Assembly: GCA_016288155.1 (NCBI GenBank)
Contig: JAEEYP010000038.1
Location: forward strand, 1 to 48,363
DNA: 48,363 nucleotides
Reading direction: 5' to 3'
DNA from: Clostridiales bacterium
Lineage (GTDB): Bacteria; Bacillota; Clostridia; Oscillospirales; CAG-272
The notes beneath the pieces are model-generated. The model was not told where the DNA came from. It saw nothing but the letters and a program-made list of their open reading frames with translations, and searched no databases. Numbering within the stretch: position 1 is the stretch's first letter; each line of letters begins with the position of its first letter. Below are positions 41,497-48,363 of the stretch, one piece after another. A program made the position numbers and the translations under genes.

Positions 41497-42019
41497 ATGA
41501 ATCGTAAAATTTCCGTCCATCGCCCGTGACGAGACGGTCGGACCTCGGATACTCGAATATCTCGTCCCGTCCGGCGTTCGCCTCGAGATACGCCGCGAAT
41601 TCGGCGGCGTACCACTTTGCCATCGCAAGATCGTGCATCAGGTAATGACCGCAGTTCTTCGGCGCGGCGCCGGGGACCTCTTCCGCGTCGTCCACCGCCC
41701 GGAAGGCTTTCAGGATCAGATCATAAATCTCACGGGAGCAGCGGTTCCCCTTGAGGATGAGATAGAACCCCGTCATGCATCCCATCGGTCCCCAGTAGAT
41801 GATCTCGTCCTTCCAATCCGGATCGTTTCTCAGCGTCGTGGCTATGAGATGCTCGAGAGAGTGCATCGCCGCCGCGTCGATCACCGGCTCCTTGTTCGGC
41901 CTCTTCAGCCGTATATCGTACGTCGTGACCGTATCGCCGCCGACCTTGTCCTCCCGGCTGACGAAGATGCCGGGAACGATCATCGTATGATCCACTGAAA
42001 AGCTTTGTATCAGTTCCAT
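41495..42019 (-). CDS. luxS: S-ribosylhomocysteine lyase LuxS
   Basis: Cleaves S-ribosylhomocysteine to homocysteine and the precursor of autoinducer-2, part of the methyl cycle. It has 174 residues. HSLEH gives metal ligands H53 and H57 with E56, C81 in PMGCMTG is the catalytic cysteine, and C123 in KNCGHY is the third ligand, so the enzyme is complete. The C-terminus (residues 150-174) is somewhat longer than usual. No mtnN/pfs gene is next to it. AGGAAG lies before ATG 42019, and a tandem 13-base repeat lies in the promoter region. Confidence 0.96.
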   Translation of the reverse strand: MELIQSFSVDHTMIVPGIFVSREDKVGGDTVTTYDIRLKRPNKEPVIDAAAMHSLEHLIATTLRNDPDWKDEIIYWGPMGCMTGFYLILKGNRCSREIYDLILKAFRAVDDAEEVPGAAPKNCGHYLMHDLAMAKWYAAEFAAYLEANAGRDEIFEYPRSDRLVTGDGRKFYDS

Positions 42020-42053
42020 GCCCGTACTTCCTTTACAAATGTTTGTTTCTCAA

Positions 42054-42079
42054 TAGTTTATCACAATAGTATATCACAA
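42054..42079 (-). repeat. Two tandem 13-base repeats upstream of luxS
   Basis: TAGTTTATCACAA and TAGTATATCACAA on the plus strand, 12 of 13 equal. The minus strand contains TATACT (42069-42074), a possible -10 box in one copy. They may be a regulator-binding site; no regulator is known. Confidence 0.5.
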
Positions 42080-42097
42080 AGCGGATGCAGATGCGAT

Positions 42098-42649
42098 TCA
42101 TTTCTCCGCCGCCCTGCGGGCAAGCCAGTCCTGCCGCGTCAGGACGCTTACGTGTCCGGTGCGCTTTTCGTGCATCTGCGGCATGTCGACGTCCTGCGTC
42201 GTCCACTGCGGCACGAAACCGCACTTCTCCTGCACGCGGCGGGAGCGCTCGTTCCCCTCGTAATAACCGCACCAGACGCGCTCCATGCCGAGTTCCTCAA
42301 AAGCATGCCGCAAAAGCTCCATCGCCGCCTCCGGCATGATGCCCAGTCCCCAGAACGGACGGGCGAGCCAGTAGCCGAGCTCACATTCTCCCTCCGCGCG
42401 GGCAAGATCGGACACGTCGCTGAAATGGAGGGAAAGGGAACCGATCGGCACCCCGTCGCACCGGAGACAGACCGCGTAGCTCTCCGGCCTGCACAGAATC
42501 TGCCGCAGGACTTCCCTGCTCTCATCCGTGCTTTTATGCGGCGGCCATCCGGCGGGAGGTCCGACGGCCGGATCGCTCGCCCAGCGGTACAGCGTCTTGT
42601 CGTCGTTCTCCGCCCACGGGCGCAGGACCAGTCTTTGTGTTTGGAGCAT
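42098..42649 (-). CDS. GNAT acetyltransferase, RimJ/RimL type
   Basis: 183 residues: TQRLVLRPWAENDD at the start is typical of RimJ/L-like N-acetyltransferases. The acetyl-CoA region is ELGYWLARPFWGLGIMPEAA, and the C-terminal motif is NERSRRVQEKCGF. It could acetylate a protein N-terminus or a small amine. AAAGGA precedes ATG 42649. It ends 78 bases before the luxS start on the same strand; no terminator is seen between, so some co-transcription is possible. Confidence 0.88.
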   Translation of the reverse strand: MLQTQRLVLRPWAENDDKTLYRWASDPAVGPPAGWPPHKSTDESREVLRQILCRPESYAVCLRCDGVPIGSLSLHFSDVSDLARAEGECELGYWLARPFWGLGIMPEAAMELLRHAFEELGMERVWCGYYEGNERSRRVQEKCGFVPQWTTQDVDMPQMHEKRTGHVSVLTRQDWLARRAAEK

Positions 42650-42689
42650 ATGCGTTTCCTTTCTTTTTCCGCCGCTCGCCGCGCAGCTA

Positions 42690-42718
42690 TTGACAAAGGC
42701 GGAGCGGTCGGCTATAAT
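42690..42718 (+). promoter_or_regulatory. Consensus sigma-A promoter for the plus-strand GNAT gene
   Basis: TTGACA (42690-42695), 17-base spacer, TATAAT (42713-42718). Confidence 0.92.
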
Positions 42719-42792
42719 ACAGAGCAGACGAATGAAACAACGCGTTTCCCGCCTCGGACACCGTTTCGCGCCGCGGGAAAAAGGAGGAAGAT

Positions 42793-43314
42793 ATGCCGAT
42801 CCCGGACGTCGAACAGCCCGCGATCCTCCCGATCGACAATACGCTGCGCCTGCGCCGATACGACGGTGTATGCGATTTCGCGCTGCCGTGGTACCGGGAT
42901 CCCGACACGCTATGGGCGGTAAACGGGAACCGTACGCCGTACACGCCCGACATGCTGCGGGGGATGTACCGATGGCAGGACGAGCACAGCGAGCTTTATT
43001 TTATCGAAATACGCGAAGGGGATGCGTTCCGCTCCGTCGGCGACGCGGCGTTCTCGCGCGAGGACATGGCGATCGTGATCGGCGAATCGGCGCTGCGCGG
43101 GCGCGGGATCGGGCGGCGCGTCGTGCAGGCGCTGATCCGGCGCGCGGTGGTACTCGGCTTCGCGGCGCTCCGTGTCGGGGAGATCTACTCCCGGAACACG
43201 GCGTCGCAGCGGCTGTTCACGGGGCTCGGCTTCACCGCGGGCGGCGACACGGCACGGGGGCGCAGCTATATCCTGCCGCTGCGGACGGACGTACAGAATA
43301 AGGACGGGGACTGA
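42793..43314 (+). CDS. GNAT family acetyltransferase
   Basis: 173 residues with acetyl-CoA motif A in ESALRGRGIGRRVVQALIRR (R/Q-x-x-G-x-G/A as RGRGIG) and motif B EIYSRNTASQRLFTGLGF. It is divergent from the RimJ/L-type gene and not close to it in sequence. AAGGAGG with a short spacer supports ATG 42793. The substrate is unknown. Confidence 0.85.
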   Translation: MPIPDVEQPAILPIDNTLRLRRYDGVCDFALPWYRDPDTLWAVNGNRTPYTPDMLRGMYRWQDEHSELYFIEIREGDAFRSVGDAAFSREDMAIVIGESALRGRGIGRRVVQALIRRAVVLGFAALRVGEIYSRNTASQRLFTGLGFTAGGDTARGRSYILPLRTDVQNKDGD

Positions 43315-43341
43315 CGAGTGCGGTCAGTCCCCGCCGTTTTC
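43305..43341 (+). terminator. Terminator of the GNAT gene
   Basis: CGGGGACTGAC/GTCAGTCCCCG stem (43305-43333), which includes the stop codon, then GCCGTTTTC. Confidence 0.75.
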
Positions 43342-43348
43342 TGTCCGC

Positions 43349-45400
43349 TTATTTCGCCGAGGTATCGGGGAGCGGGGGCGCGTCGAACTCGTCCTTCGCC
43401 TCCTGTGCCTCCATCCCTTCGAAATGCGCGGCGACCGCGCGGATAAACGGAAGGAGCGTCTCGTAATAGCTGACGACGTTCCCTTCTCCCCCGCGATCCG
43501 GGAGCATTTCGCCGTACACGGAAAGATACTCCCGTGCATACCGCATCGCGTCGGCGAGGCAGGCGCGGATCTTCCCCCGCACTTCGGCTGACGCGGGCCG
43601 CTCCGGCGTGCTGTAATCGTACATCGTGCGGATCGGCGCCATCGACAGCATGCACCGCAGATGGAGAACGCTCGCATGGCAGCGGTTCTCGTACAGGCGC
43701 AGAAGCGCTCTCGCGTCCCGGTTCACGGCGGACGGGATCAGCGCATGGAACCGTTCTTTCGCTTCCTCATAAAAGCGGATCGCTTCCTCAAGCGGCTCCG
43801 CCTTATACTTTTTCGCCTGCGTGACGTTTCCGCGGCGGATCCAGCAGCCGACGTAGCAGAAGCCGACGTTGGGAAGATGATCCCGGCAGTACGTGTCGCA
43901 CCGCGCCAGGAGCCGGCACGCTGCAGCGAAGCCGACGCCGTCCGCGATCCCCTTCCGCTCTGCATAGCGGAGGTAATACGCCTCGGCAGCAAGCGGCGTC
44001 TCGGACGTCCGCGCAAAATAGGAGAGCGTCAGCGCGTTCTCCGCCGTCCGCCAGTGATTGAGGCAGGCGCCGTATACGCTGTCCGCCTCCGGTATGGCGG
44101 TGAGCATCTCGTTTCCGTCCGTGGACATCTGCTGGATATACATATTCCCGTCGAATTCCGCCCAGGAATAGATCATCGTGCTCTGCCAGTCTTCGGAGGT
44201 GAAACCGATCTTATCGAGACTTTCGGCGACGTTGACGGCGCCGTGCGCCGGCAGCAGACTGCGGGTCATCCCCGCGGGCAGCTTCCGGCGGAGGATCGGC
44301 CACAGGGTACGCAGCGTATTCGGGCAGTTTACGTACAGCCCGATGCGGAGCGCCGGGCGAGAGGGCGCGGCGGGCAGCCACCGCTCGCGCAGTGATACGG
44401 CGCGCAGCATCCTTGCAAGGTGGACGGCGGAGCCGCTGAGCTGATCGGGCAGCCACTCCCTCGGCAGTCCGGGCACCGATCCGTCCTCATCCGCGATATC
44501 GTCGCCGAACAGTTCTTTCAGGCGCGCCGCGGCATTGTCCGTATCCCAGCCCGGCGCCTGACGGCCGCCGCATTCCTCGGTGAGGAGCTCCAGCGTGTCG
44601 ATCTGCGGATAGGCCGCGCACACCGCGCGCAGCATGGCGACGATCGCGTCGTCCTCGTCAAAGGGGATCTCCACCGAGAAGGTCACGAGAAGCCCGGCCT
44701 CCTTGGCGGTATCCATCACTTCACTCAGCCAGTACTGCGCGTACTCCTCAAGCGCCGCCTCGTCGCCGAGCAGCGGTTCGGCCTCGGGGATACAGAAGAT
44801 CTTCCGGTTGCGAATCAGCGAAGCGATCTCCTTCTCCCGCGGGACCGGATGTACCTGCCCGTAGAAGAAGTGTCCTGCCGCCTTCCCCGGCTTGCCGGGC
44901 TCCGTGGAATGCCACTGCCCGCCGTAGCTGTGAAAGGTGATCGCGTTCATCCCCATGCGGGCAATCGAACGGATATACTCCTTCGCGTCGTCAAGGCTGT
45001 ACGAGGAGATATCCATCGGAAAATTGATGTGCTGGCGGATCCCGCGATGCCGGAATTTCGGACTCACGTCCCGGCGCGTGCCGAAAAACGCCGCCGTATC
45101 CCACGCGCCGGGCAGTGAATACCCGGTCGCCTCAAAGAGCACGCCCGCCTCGGACAGCGCGGCGTACAGCCCGCACTGAACGGCGGACGGGCTGCCGCCC
45201 GCGACAGAGAGCGTATCCCCGTCGCCGCACAGTGAATACCGATGCGGCGCAAGCGCCCCATCGACGGTCAGCCGGACCGTTTTGTCGGCGTTCCCGTCCG
45301 TCTCCGTCACGTCCGCGGCGGTGTATTCGAGCAGGAATTTCCTGCATTCACGCGCCGCGTAGGTGAGCGCGGCGTCATTTATGAGGATCCGTATCGTCAT
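43349..45400 (-). CDS. Large glycosidase-like protein (alpha-glucuronidase/GH20-like fold)
   Basis: 683 residues, no signal peptide. The N-terminal 100 residues resemble the beta/alpha domain that precedes the barrel in GH67, GH20 and related enzymes (AVQCGLYAALSEAGVLFEATGYSLP). The barrel starts at FRHRGIRQHINFPMD and continues with RMGMNAITFHSYGG, KIFCIPEAEP, LLVTFSVEIPFDEDD and LELLTEECGG, with acidic residues in place for catalysis; which ones act is not shown. The last 200 residues are helical. It starts five bases after nfnB, so it is probably on the nfnAB transcript although its metabolism looks unrelated. The substrate is unknown. Confidence 0.6.
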   Translation of the reverse strand: MTIRILINDAALTYAARECRKFLLEYTAADVTETDGNADKTVRLTVDGALAPHRYSLCGDGDTLSVAGGSPSAVQCGLYAALSEAGVLFEATGYSLPGAWDTAAFFGTRRDVSPKFRHRGIRQHINFPMDISSYSLDDAKEYIRSIARMGMNAITFHSYGGQWHSTEPGKPGKAAGHFFYGQVHPVPREKEIASLIRNRKIFCIPEAEPLLGDEAALEEYAQYWLSEVMDTAKEAGLLVTFSVEIPFDEDDAIVAMLRAVCAAYPQIDTLELLTEECGGRQAPGWDTDNAAARLKELFGDDIADEDGSVPGLPREWLPDQLSGSAVHLARMLRAVSLRERWLPAAPSRPALRIGLYVNCPNTLRTLWPILRRKLPAGMTRSLLPAHGAVNVAESLDKIGFTSEDWQSTMIYSWAEFDGNMYIQQMSTDGNEMLTAIPEADSVYGACLNHWRTAENALTLSYFARTSETPLAAEAYYLRYAERKGIADGVGFAAACRLLARCDTYCRDHLPNVGFCYVGCWIRRGNVTQAKKYKAEPLEEAIRFYEEAKERFHALIPSAVNRDARALLRLYENRCHASVLHLRCMLSMAPIRTMYDYSTPERPASAEVRGKIRACLADAMRYAREYLSVYGEMLPDRGGEGNVVSYYETLLPFIRAVAAHFEGMEAQEAKDEFDAPPLPDTSAK

Positions 45401-45405
45401 CCGTC

Positions 45406-46833
45406 TTATTCCGCGCTGCGCGGCATGAGCGCCTCGTCGATGGCGCGCGCCGCCGTCTTCCCGGCGCCCATGGCAAGAATGACGGTCGCGGCGCCGGTCA
45501 CCGCGTCGCCGCCGGCGTATACGCCGGGACGCGAGGTCGCACCGGTCTCCTCCTCGACGACGATCCCGCCGTGGCGATTCACCTCAAGACCCGCCGTCGT
45601 CGATTTGATGAGCGGATTCGGCGAAGTACCGATCGCCATGATGACGCAGTCGACGTCCATCGTCTCCTCCGAGCCGGAGATCTCCACGGGACGGCGGCGA
45701 CCGCGTTCGTCCGGCTCGCCGAGTTCCATATGAACGTATTCCATCCCGATGACGGAGCCGTTCTTCGGATCGCGGCGGTCGTCCGGATTCATATAGCCGA
45801 GAATGCGCGTCGGGTTGTTGAGCAGGCGGAACTCGATCCCTTCCTCCATGGCGTGCTCGACCTCCTCCTTCCGCGCCGGAAGCTCCTCCATGGAACGCCG
45901 GTACACGATGGAGACCTTTTCCGCGCCGAGACGGAGCGCCGTGCGCGCCGCGTCCATGGCGACGTTCCCGCCGCCGACGACGGCGACACGCTTCGCGTGC
46001 AGAATCGGCGTGTCCGCGCCGTCGCGGTACGCTTTCATGAGGTTGGAACGCGTCAAAAACTCATTGGCGGAATAGACGCCGTTCAGCGCCTCGCCGGGGA
46101 TCCCCATGAAGCGGGGCAGCCCGGCGCCGGATCCGATGAAGACCGCCTCGTAGCCGTCCTCGATCAGCTCGTCGACCGTCATCGTCTTGCCGATCACGAC
46201 GTTCGTCTCGATGCGGACGCCGAGCGCGCGCAGAGTGTCGATCTCCCGGCGGACGATCGCCTTCGGGAGACGGAATTCGGGGATCCCGTACACGAGCACG
46301 CCGCCGGCAAGGTGGAGCGCCTCAAAAACGGTGACGCTGTAGCCCTTCTTCGCAAGATCGCCCGCGCAGGTCAGACCGGACGGACCGGAGCCGACGACGG
46401 CGACGCGGTGCCCGTTCGGCGCGGGCGGCGTCGGAGGCGTCGTCTCGTGCTCGTTATGCCAGTCGGCGACGAACCGCTCGAGCCGGCCGATGCCGACCGC
46501 CTCCCCTTTGATGCCGCGCACGCACTTCGCCTCGCACTGCGTCTCCTGCGGGCAGACGCGGCCGCATACGGCGGGCAGGCTGGAGGACTGCGCGATCACC
46601 TGATAGGCGCCTTCGAAGTCTCCCTCGCGCACCTTCGCGATGAAGGCGGGGATATGGACGTTGACGGGACAGCCGGACACGCACGGCATGTTTTTGCAGT
46701 TCAGGCAGCGCGTCGCCTCGTCGAGCGCCGCTTCTTCGGAGTATCCGAGCGCGACCTCGTCGAAATTGCGGGCGCGCACCGCCGGCTCCTGCGTCGGCAT
46801 CGGATTCTTTTTCGGATTCATATTGGCAGGCAT
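45406..46833 (-). CDS. nfnB: NfnB / GltA-type FAD-NADPH oxidoreductase
   Basis: 475 residues of the glutamate-synthase small-subunit family. Cysteines for two [4Fe-4S] clusters lie in CLNCKNMPCVSGCP and CGRVCPQETQCEAKC; FAD binding is GSGPSGLTCAG, NAD(P)H binding VGGGNVAMDAART, and the end AGGDAVTGAATVILAMGAGK binds FAD. With NfnA next to it, the pair is the electron-bifurcating NADH-dependent reduced ferredoxin:NADP oxidoreductase. If NfnA were ignored it could be called GltA of glutamate synthase. GGAGG lies nine bases before ATG 46833, and the genes are one base apart. Confidence 0.9.
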   Translation of the reverse strand: MPANMNPKKNPMPTQEPAVRARNFDEVALGYSEEAALDEATRCLNCKNMPCVSGCPVNVHIPAFIAKVREGDFEGAYQVIAQSSSLPAVCGRVCPQETQCEAKCVRGIKGEAVGIGRLERFVADWHNEHETTPPTPPAPNGHRVAVVGSGPSGLTCAGDLAKKGYSVTVFEALHLAGGVLVYGIPEFRLPKAIVRREIDTLRALGVRIETNVVIGKTMTVDELIEDGYEAVFIGSGAGLPRFMGIPGEALNGVYSANEFLTRSNLMKAYRDGADTPILHAKRVAVVGGGNVAMDAARTALRLGAEKVSIVYRRSMEELPARKEEVEHAMEEGIEFRLLNNPTRILGYMNPDDRRDPKNGSVIGMEYVHMELGEPDERGRRRPVEISGSEETMDVDCVIMAIGTSPNPLIKSTTAGLEVNRHGGIVVEEETGATSRPGVYAGGDAVTGAATVILAMGAGKTAARAIDEALMPRSAE

Positions 46834-46834
46834 C

Positions 46835-47677
46835 TTACAGCGCCTCCTTTTTCAGCAGATTGCATGCGGCGTCATACGCGTGACGCTCGAATTCGCGGTA
46901 CATGCCGCCGCGGAGCATCGCCTCGTCGAAATCGACGGCGAACCCGTCGAAATCCGGACCGTCTACGCAGGCGAACTTCGTCTCGCCGCCGACGGTGAGG
47001 CGGCAGCCGCCGCACATGCCCGTCCCGTCGATCATGATCGGGTTCATGGAGACCGTCGTCTTGACGCCGAACGGCTTCGTCGTCGCCACGACGAATTTCA
47101 TCATGATCAGCGGGCCGATCGTGATGACCTCGTCGAACGTCTCGCCGCGCTCGAGCGCCTCCTTGAGCGGCACGGTCACGACGCCCTGCCGTCCGTAGGA
47201 GCCGTCGTCCGTCATGACGGTCAGAGAATCGGAAGCGGCGCGGAACTCATCTTCGAGGATGAGCAGATCCTTGTTTCGGAAGCCGATGATCGAGGTGACG
47301 CGGCAGCCGAGCTCGTGGAATTTCCGGGCTACGGGCAAAGCGATGGCGCATCCGACGCCGCCGCCGACGATGCACACGCTCCGCCGCCCCTCCGTTTCGG
47401 TCGGACGTCCGAGCGGGCCGACGAAATCCGCGATCGCGCCGCCCTCCTCCTTCTCATGGAGTTTGAGCGTCGTCGCGCCGACGATCTGGTAGATGATATC
47501 GACGGTCCCGGCGGCGCGGTCATACCCCGCGATCGTCAGCGGGATCCGCTCCCCGTCCTCGTCGACGCGGAGGATGATGAACTGCCCCGGCTCCGCCTTG
47601 CGCGCGACGAGCGGCGCTTCGACGGTCATAAAATCGACGGTCGGATTGAGGGGGCGCTTTTTCAGGATACGGTACAT
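46835..47677 (-). CDS. nfnA: NfnA, ferredoxin-NADP reductase subunit alpha
   Basis: 280 residues. The N-terminal FAD domain has PGQFIILRVDEDGERIPLTIA (GERIPLTI contacts FAD), the NAD domain has VCIVGGGVGCAIALPVA, and the C-terminal cysteines MCGGCRLTV and KFACVDGP bind the [2Fe-2S] cluster. In the NfnAB complex it carries the NADH site and passes electrons so that NADH and reduced ferredoxin together reduce NADP. It is first in the operon; AAAGGA precedes ATG 47677. Related dihydroorotate dehydrogenase electron-transfer subunits are the alternative, made unlikely by nfnB next door. Confidence 0.92.
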   Translation of the reverse strand: MYRILKKRPLNPTVDFMTVEAPLVARKAEPGQFIILRVDEDGERIPLTIAGYDRAAGTVDIIYQIVGATTLKLHEKEEGGAIADFVGPLGRPTETEGRRSVCIVGGGVGCAIALPVARKFHELGCRVTSIIGFRNKDLLILEDEFRAASDSLTVMTDDGSYGRQGVVTVPLKEALERGETFDEVITIGPLIMMKFVVATTKPFGVKTTVSMNPIMIDGTGMCGGCRLTVGGETKFACVDGPDFDGFAVDFDEAMLRGGMYREFERHAYDAACNLLKKEAL

Positions 47678-47757
47678 GGCGTTCTTCCTTTCAAGGACGT
47701 ACCGGCGTGTCGCCGGACAGAATGGCAAAAACAGAAATCGCTTTTGTGATTTACTAC

Positions 47758-47786
47758 AGTATAGCACAGATCGCCGTGCAATGCAA
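47758..47786 (-). promoter_or_regulatory. sigma-A promoter for nfnAB
   Basis: Minus strand TTGCAT (47781-47786), 17-base spacer, TATACT (47758-47763), 80 bases before ATG 47677. Confidence 0.78.
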
Positions 47787-47994
47787 TACGAAAACGCATC
47801 GAAGGGGGATAAAGAGCGAAAAAGATCTCCCCCCGTACCTCCCGCCGCGGCCGGGACGTCGGTCGGACGCCGCCTGAAAAATATTTTTCGGTTTTTTTCA
47901 TCAACGCGGCAGATTTTGAAAAAAAAGTTGTCTATATAAGCGGAGGACACCGATGATACCGTCCACAGATCAAAAAAACAAGGAGAAACGTTCC

Positions 47995-48363
47995 ATGAAA
48001 ACAAAACCGATGATCGCCTCGTCGCTGCTCGCGGCACTTGTGCTTCTCTTTCTCGTCTCCTGCGGCAGGGGCACGGAAACCGATACCGACCGGGCGACGG
48101 ACGAGCCCGTCGTCACCGATACCGTCGCCGTTACCGAAAGCGACGGCACTGCCGGAAACGGCGGCTATTCCCTCAGCGACGACGAGGATGAGTACGATAC
48201 GGGCAAGTACTACCAGTTTACTGTGGAAGAAGCATATGACGAGGCGACCGATCAGCACGGATACGCCATCACGGGGCTCGTGTCCTACGAGCTTCTGAAT
48301 ATCATGGTCCCTGAAGGGATAAAAATGATTCCCGAGGGGGCGGAGGACGAAGTACTCTTCCCC
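47995..48363 (+). CDS. Lipoprotein, N-terminal part (runs off the window)
   Basis: The first 123 residues of an exported lipoprotein: signal peptide MKTKPMIASSLLAALVLLFL with lipobox LVSC, then a Thr/Asp-rich linker, then the start of a folded domain (YYQFTVEEAYDEATDQHGYA). The frame is open to the end of the window. AAGGAG precedes ATG 47995. No consensus promoter was found in the AT-rich 200 bases upstream. The function is not recognisable from this part. Confidence 0.8.
   Translation, partial: MKTKPMIASSLLAALVLLFLVSCGRGTETDTDRATDEPVVTDTVAVTESDGTAGNGGYSLSDDEDEYDTGKYYQFTVEEAYDEATDQHGYAITGLVSYELLNIMVPEGIKMIPEGAEDEVLFP

Noticed and set aside
45571..46998. 475-codon plus-strand frame opposite nfnB
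   Set aside because: It is antisense to a fully recognised enzyme and shows no motif of its own.

Overview
The window looks like chromosome of a spore-forming, moderately high-GC member of the Clostridia. The evidence is dipicolinate synthase A/B (SpoVFAB), three lipoproteins with Gram-positive style signal peptides, an S-layer-homology protein, electron-bifurcating NfnAB, nickel-pincer (Lar) cofactor genes, strong Shine-Dalgarno (SD) sites and many textbook sigma-A promoters (TTGACA-17-TATAAT). Genus cannot be fixed from the sequence alone.

Layout. 1-5.2 kb: a GMP synthase lacking its glutaminase domain behind a CofE-like glutamate ligase (minus), comEC (plus), rnhA (minus). 5.4-8.3 kb: glycerophosphodiesterase, alpha/beta hydrolase and a PL11-like beta-propeller protein. 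8.3-10.8 kb (minus): cysteine-desulfurase-like enzyme with its DUF3343 Se/S-carrier partner, then a DUF4349 lipoprotein. 11-14.7 kb: serC-serA (serine synthesis) convergent with DUF1015. 14.9-19 kb: an ABC exporter, aspartate kinase, a HIT protein. 19.1-26.5 kb: a co-directional run of amidohydrolase, FkbM methyltransferase, two paralogues of an unrecognised FDEP-motif family (one cytoplasmic, one lipoprotein), an Asp-box glycosidase-like protein, an EamA transporter and a broken GH32 fructosidase. 26.5-29.6 kb: tandem polysaccharide deacetylases divergent from dpaAB. 29.7-32.5 kb: a CapA-family protein that has lost its metal-site residues and a HerA-like ATPase. 32.6-34.4 kb: tRNA-Pro, then an AT-rich decayed island bounded by two nearly identical 100-nt repeats, with a stop-interrupted XRE regulator and a duplicated tRNA 3' end. 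34.4-35.4 kb: S-layer-homology protein with PEVPDT repeats. 35.7-40.3 kb: a structured leader, two small membrane proteins, then larB-larC-TPR-larE. 40.4-48.4 kb: SGNH hydrolase, luxS, two GNAT acetyltransferases, a large glycosidase-like protein in one unit with nfnAB, and the start of a lipoprotein gene.

Functional threads: (i) nickel-pincer nucleotide synthesis with an extra TPR gene inside the operon, an intact one-frame LarC carrying 23 histidines in a 48-residue insert, and a three-cysteine LarE; the client racemase (LarA) is not in the window. (ii) Carbohydrate and cell-surface hydrolysis. (iii) Serine, aspartate-family and thiol/selenium metabolism. (iv) Several enzymes with eroded or missing catalytic parts (GuaA, ComEC, CapA-like, GH32), plus an in-frame N-terminal duplication in SerC.

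All calls come from reading the sequence by eye; no database search was run.
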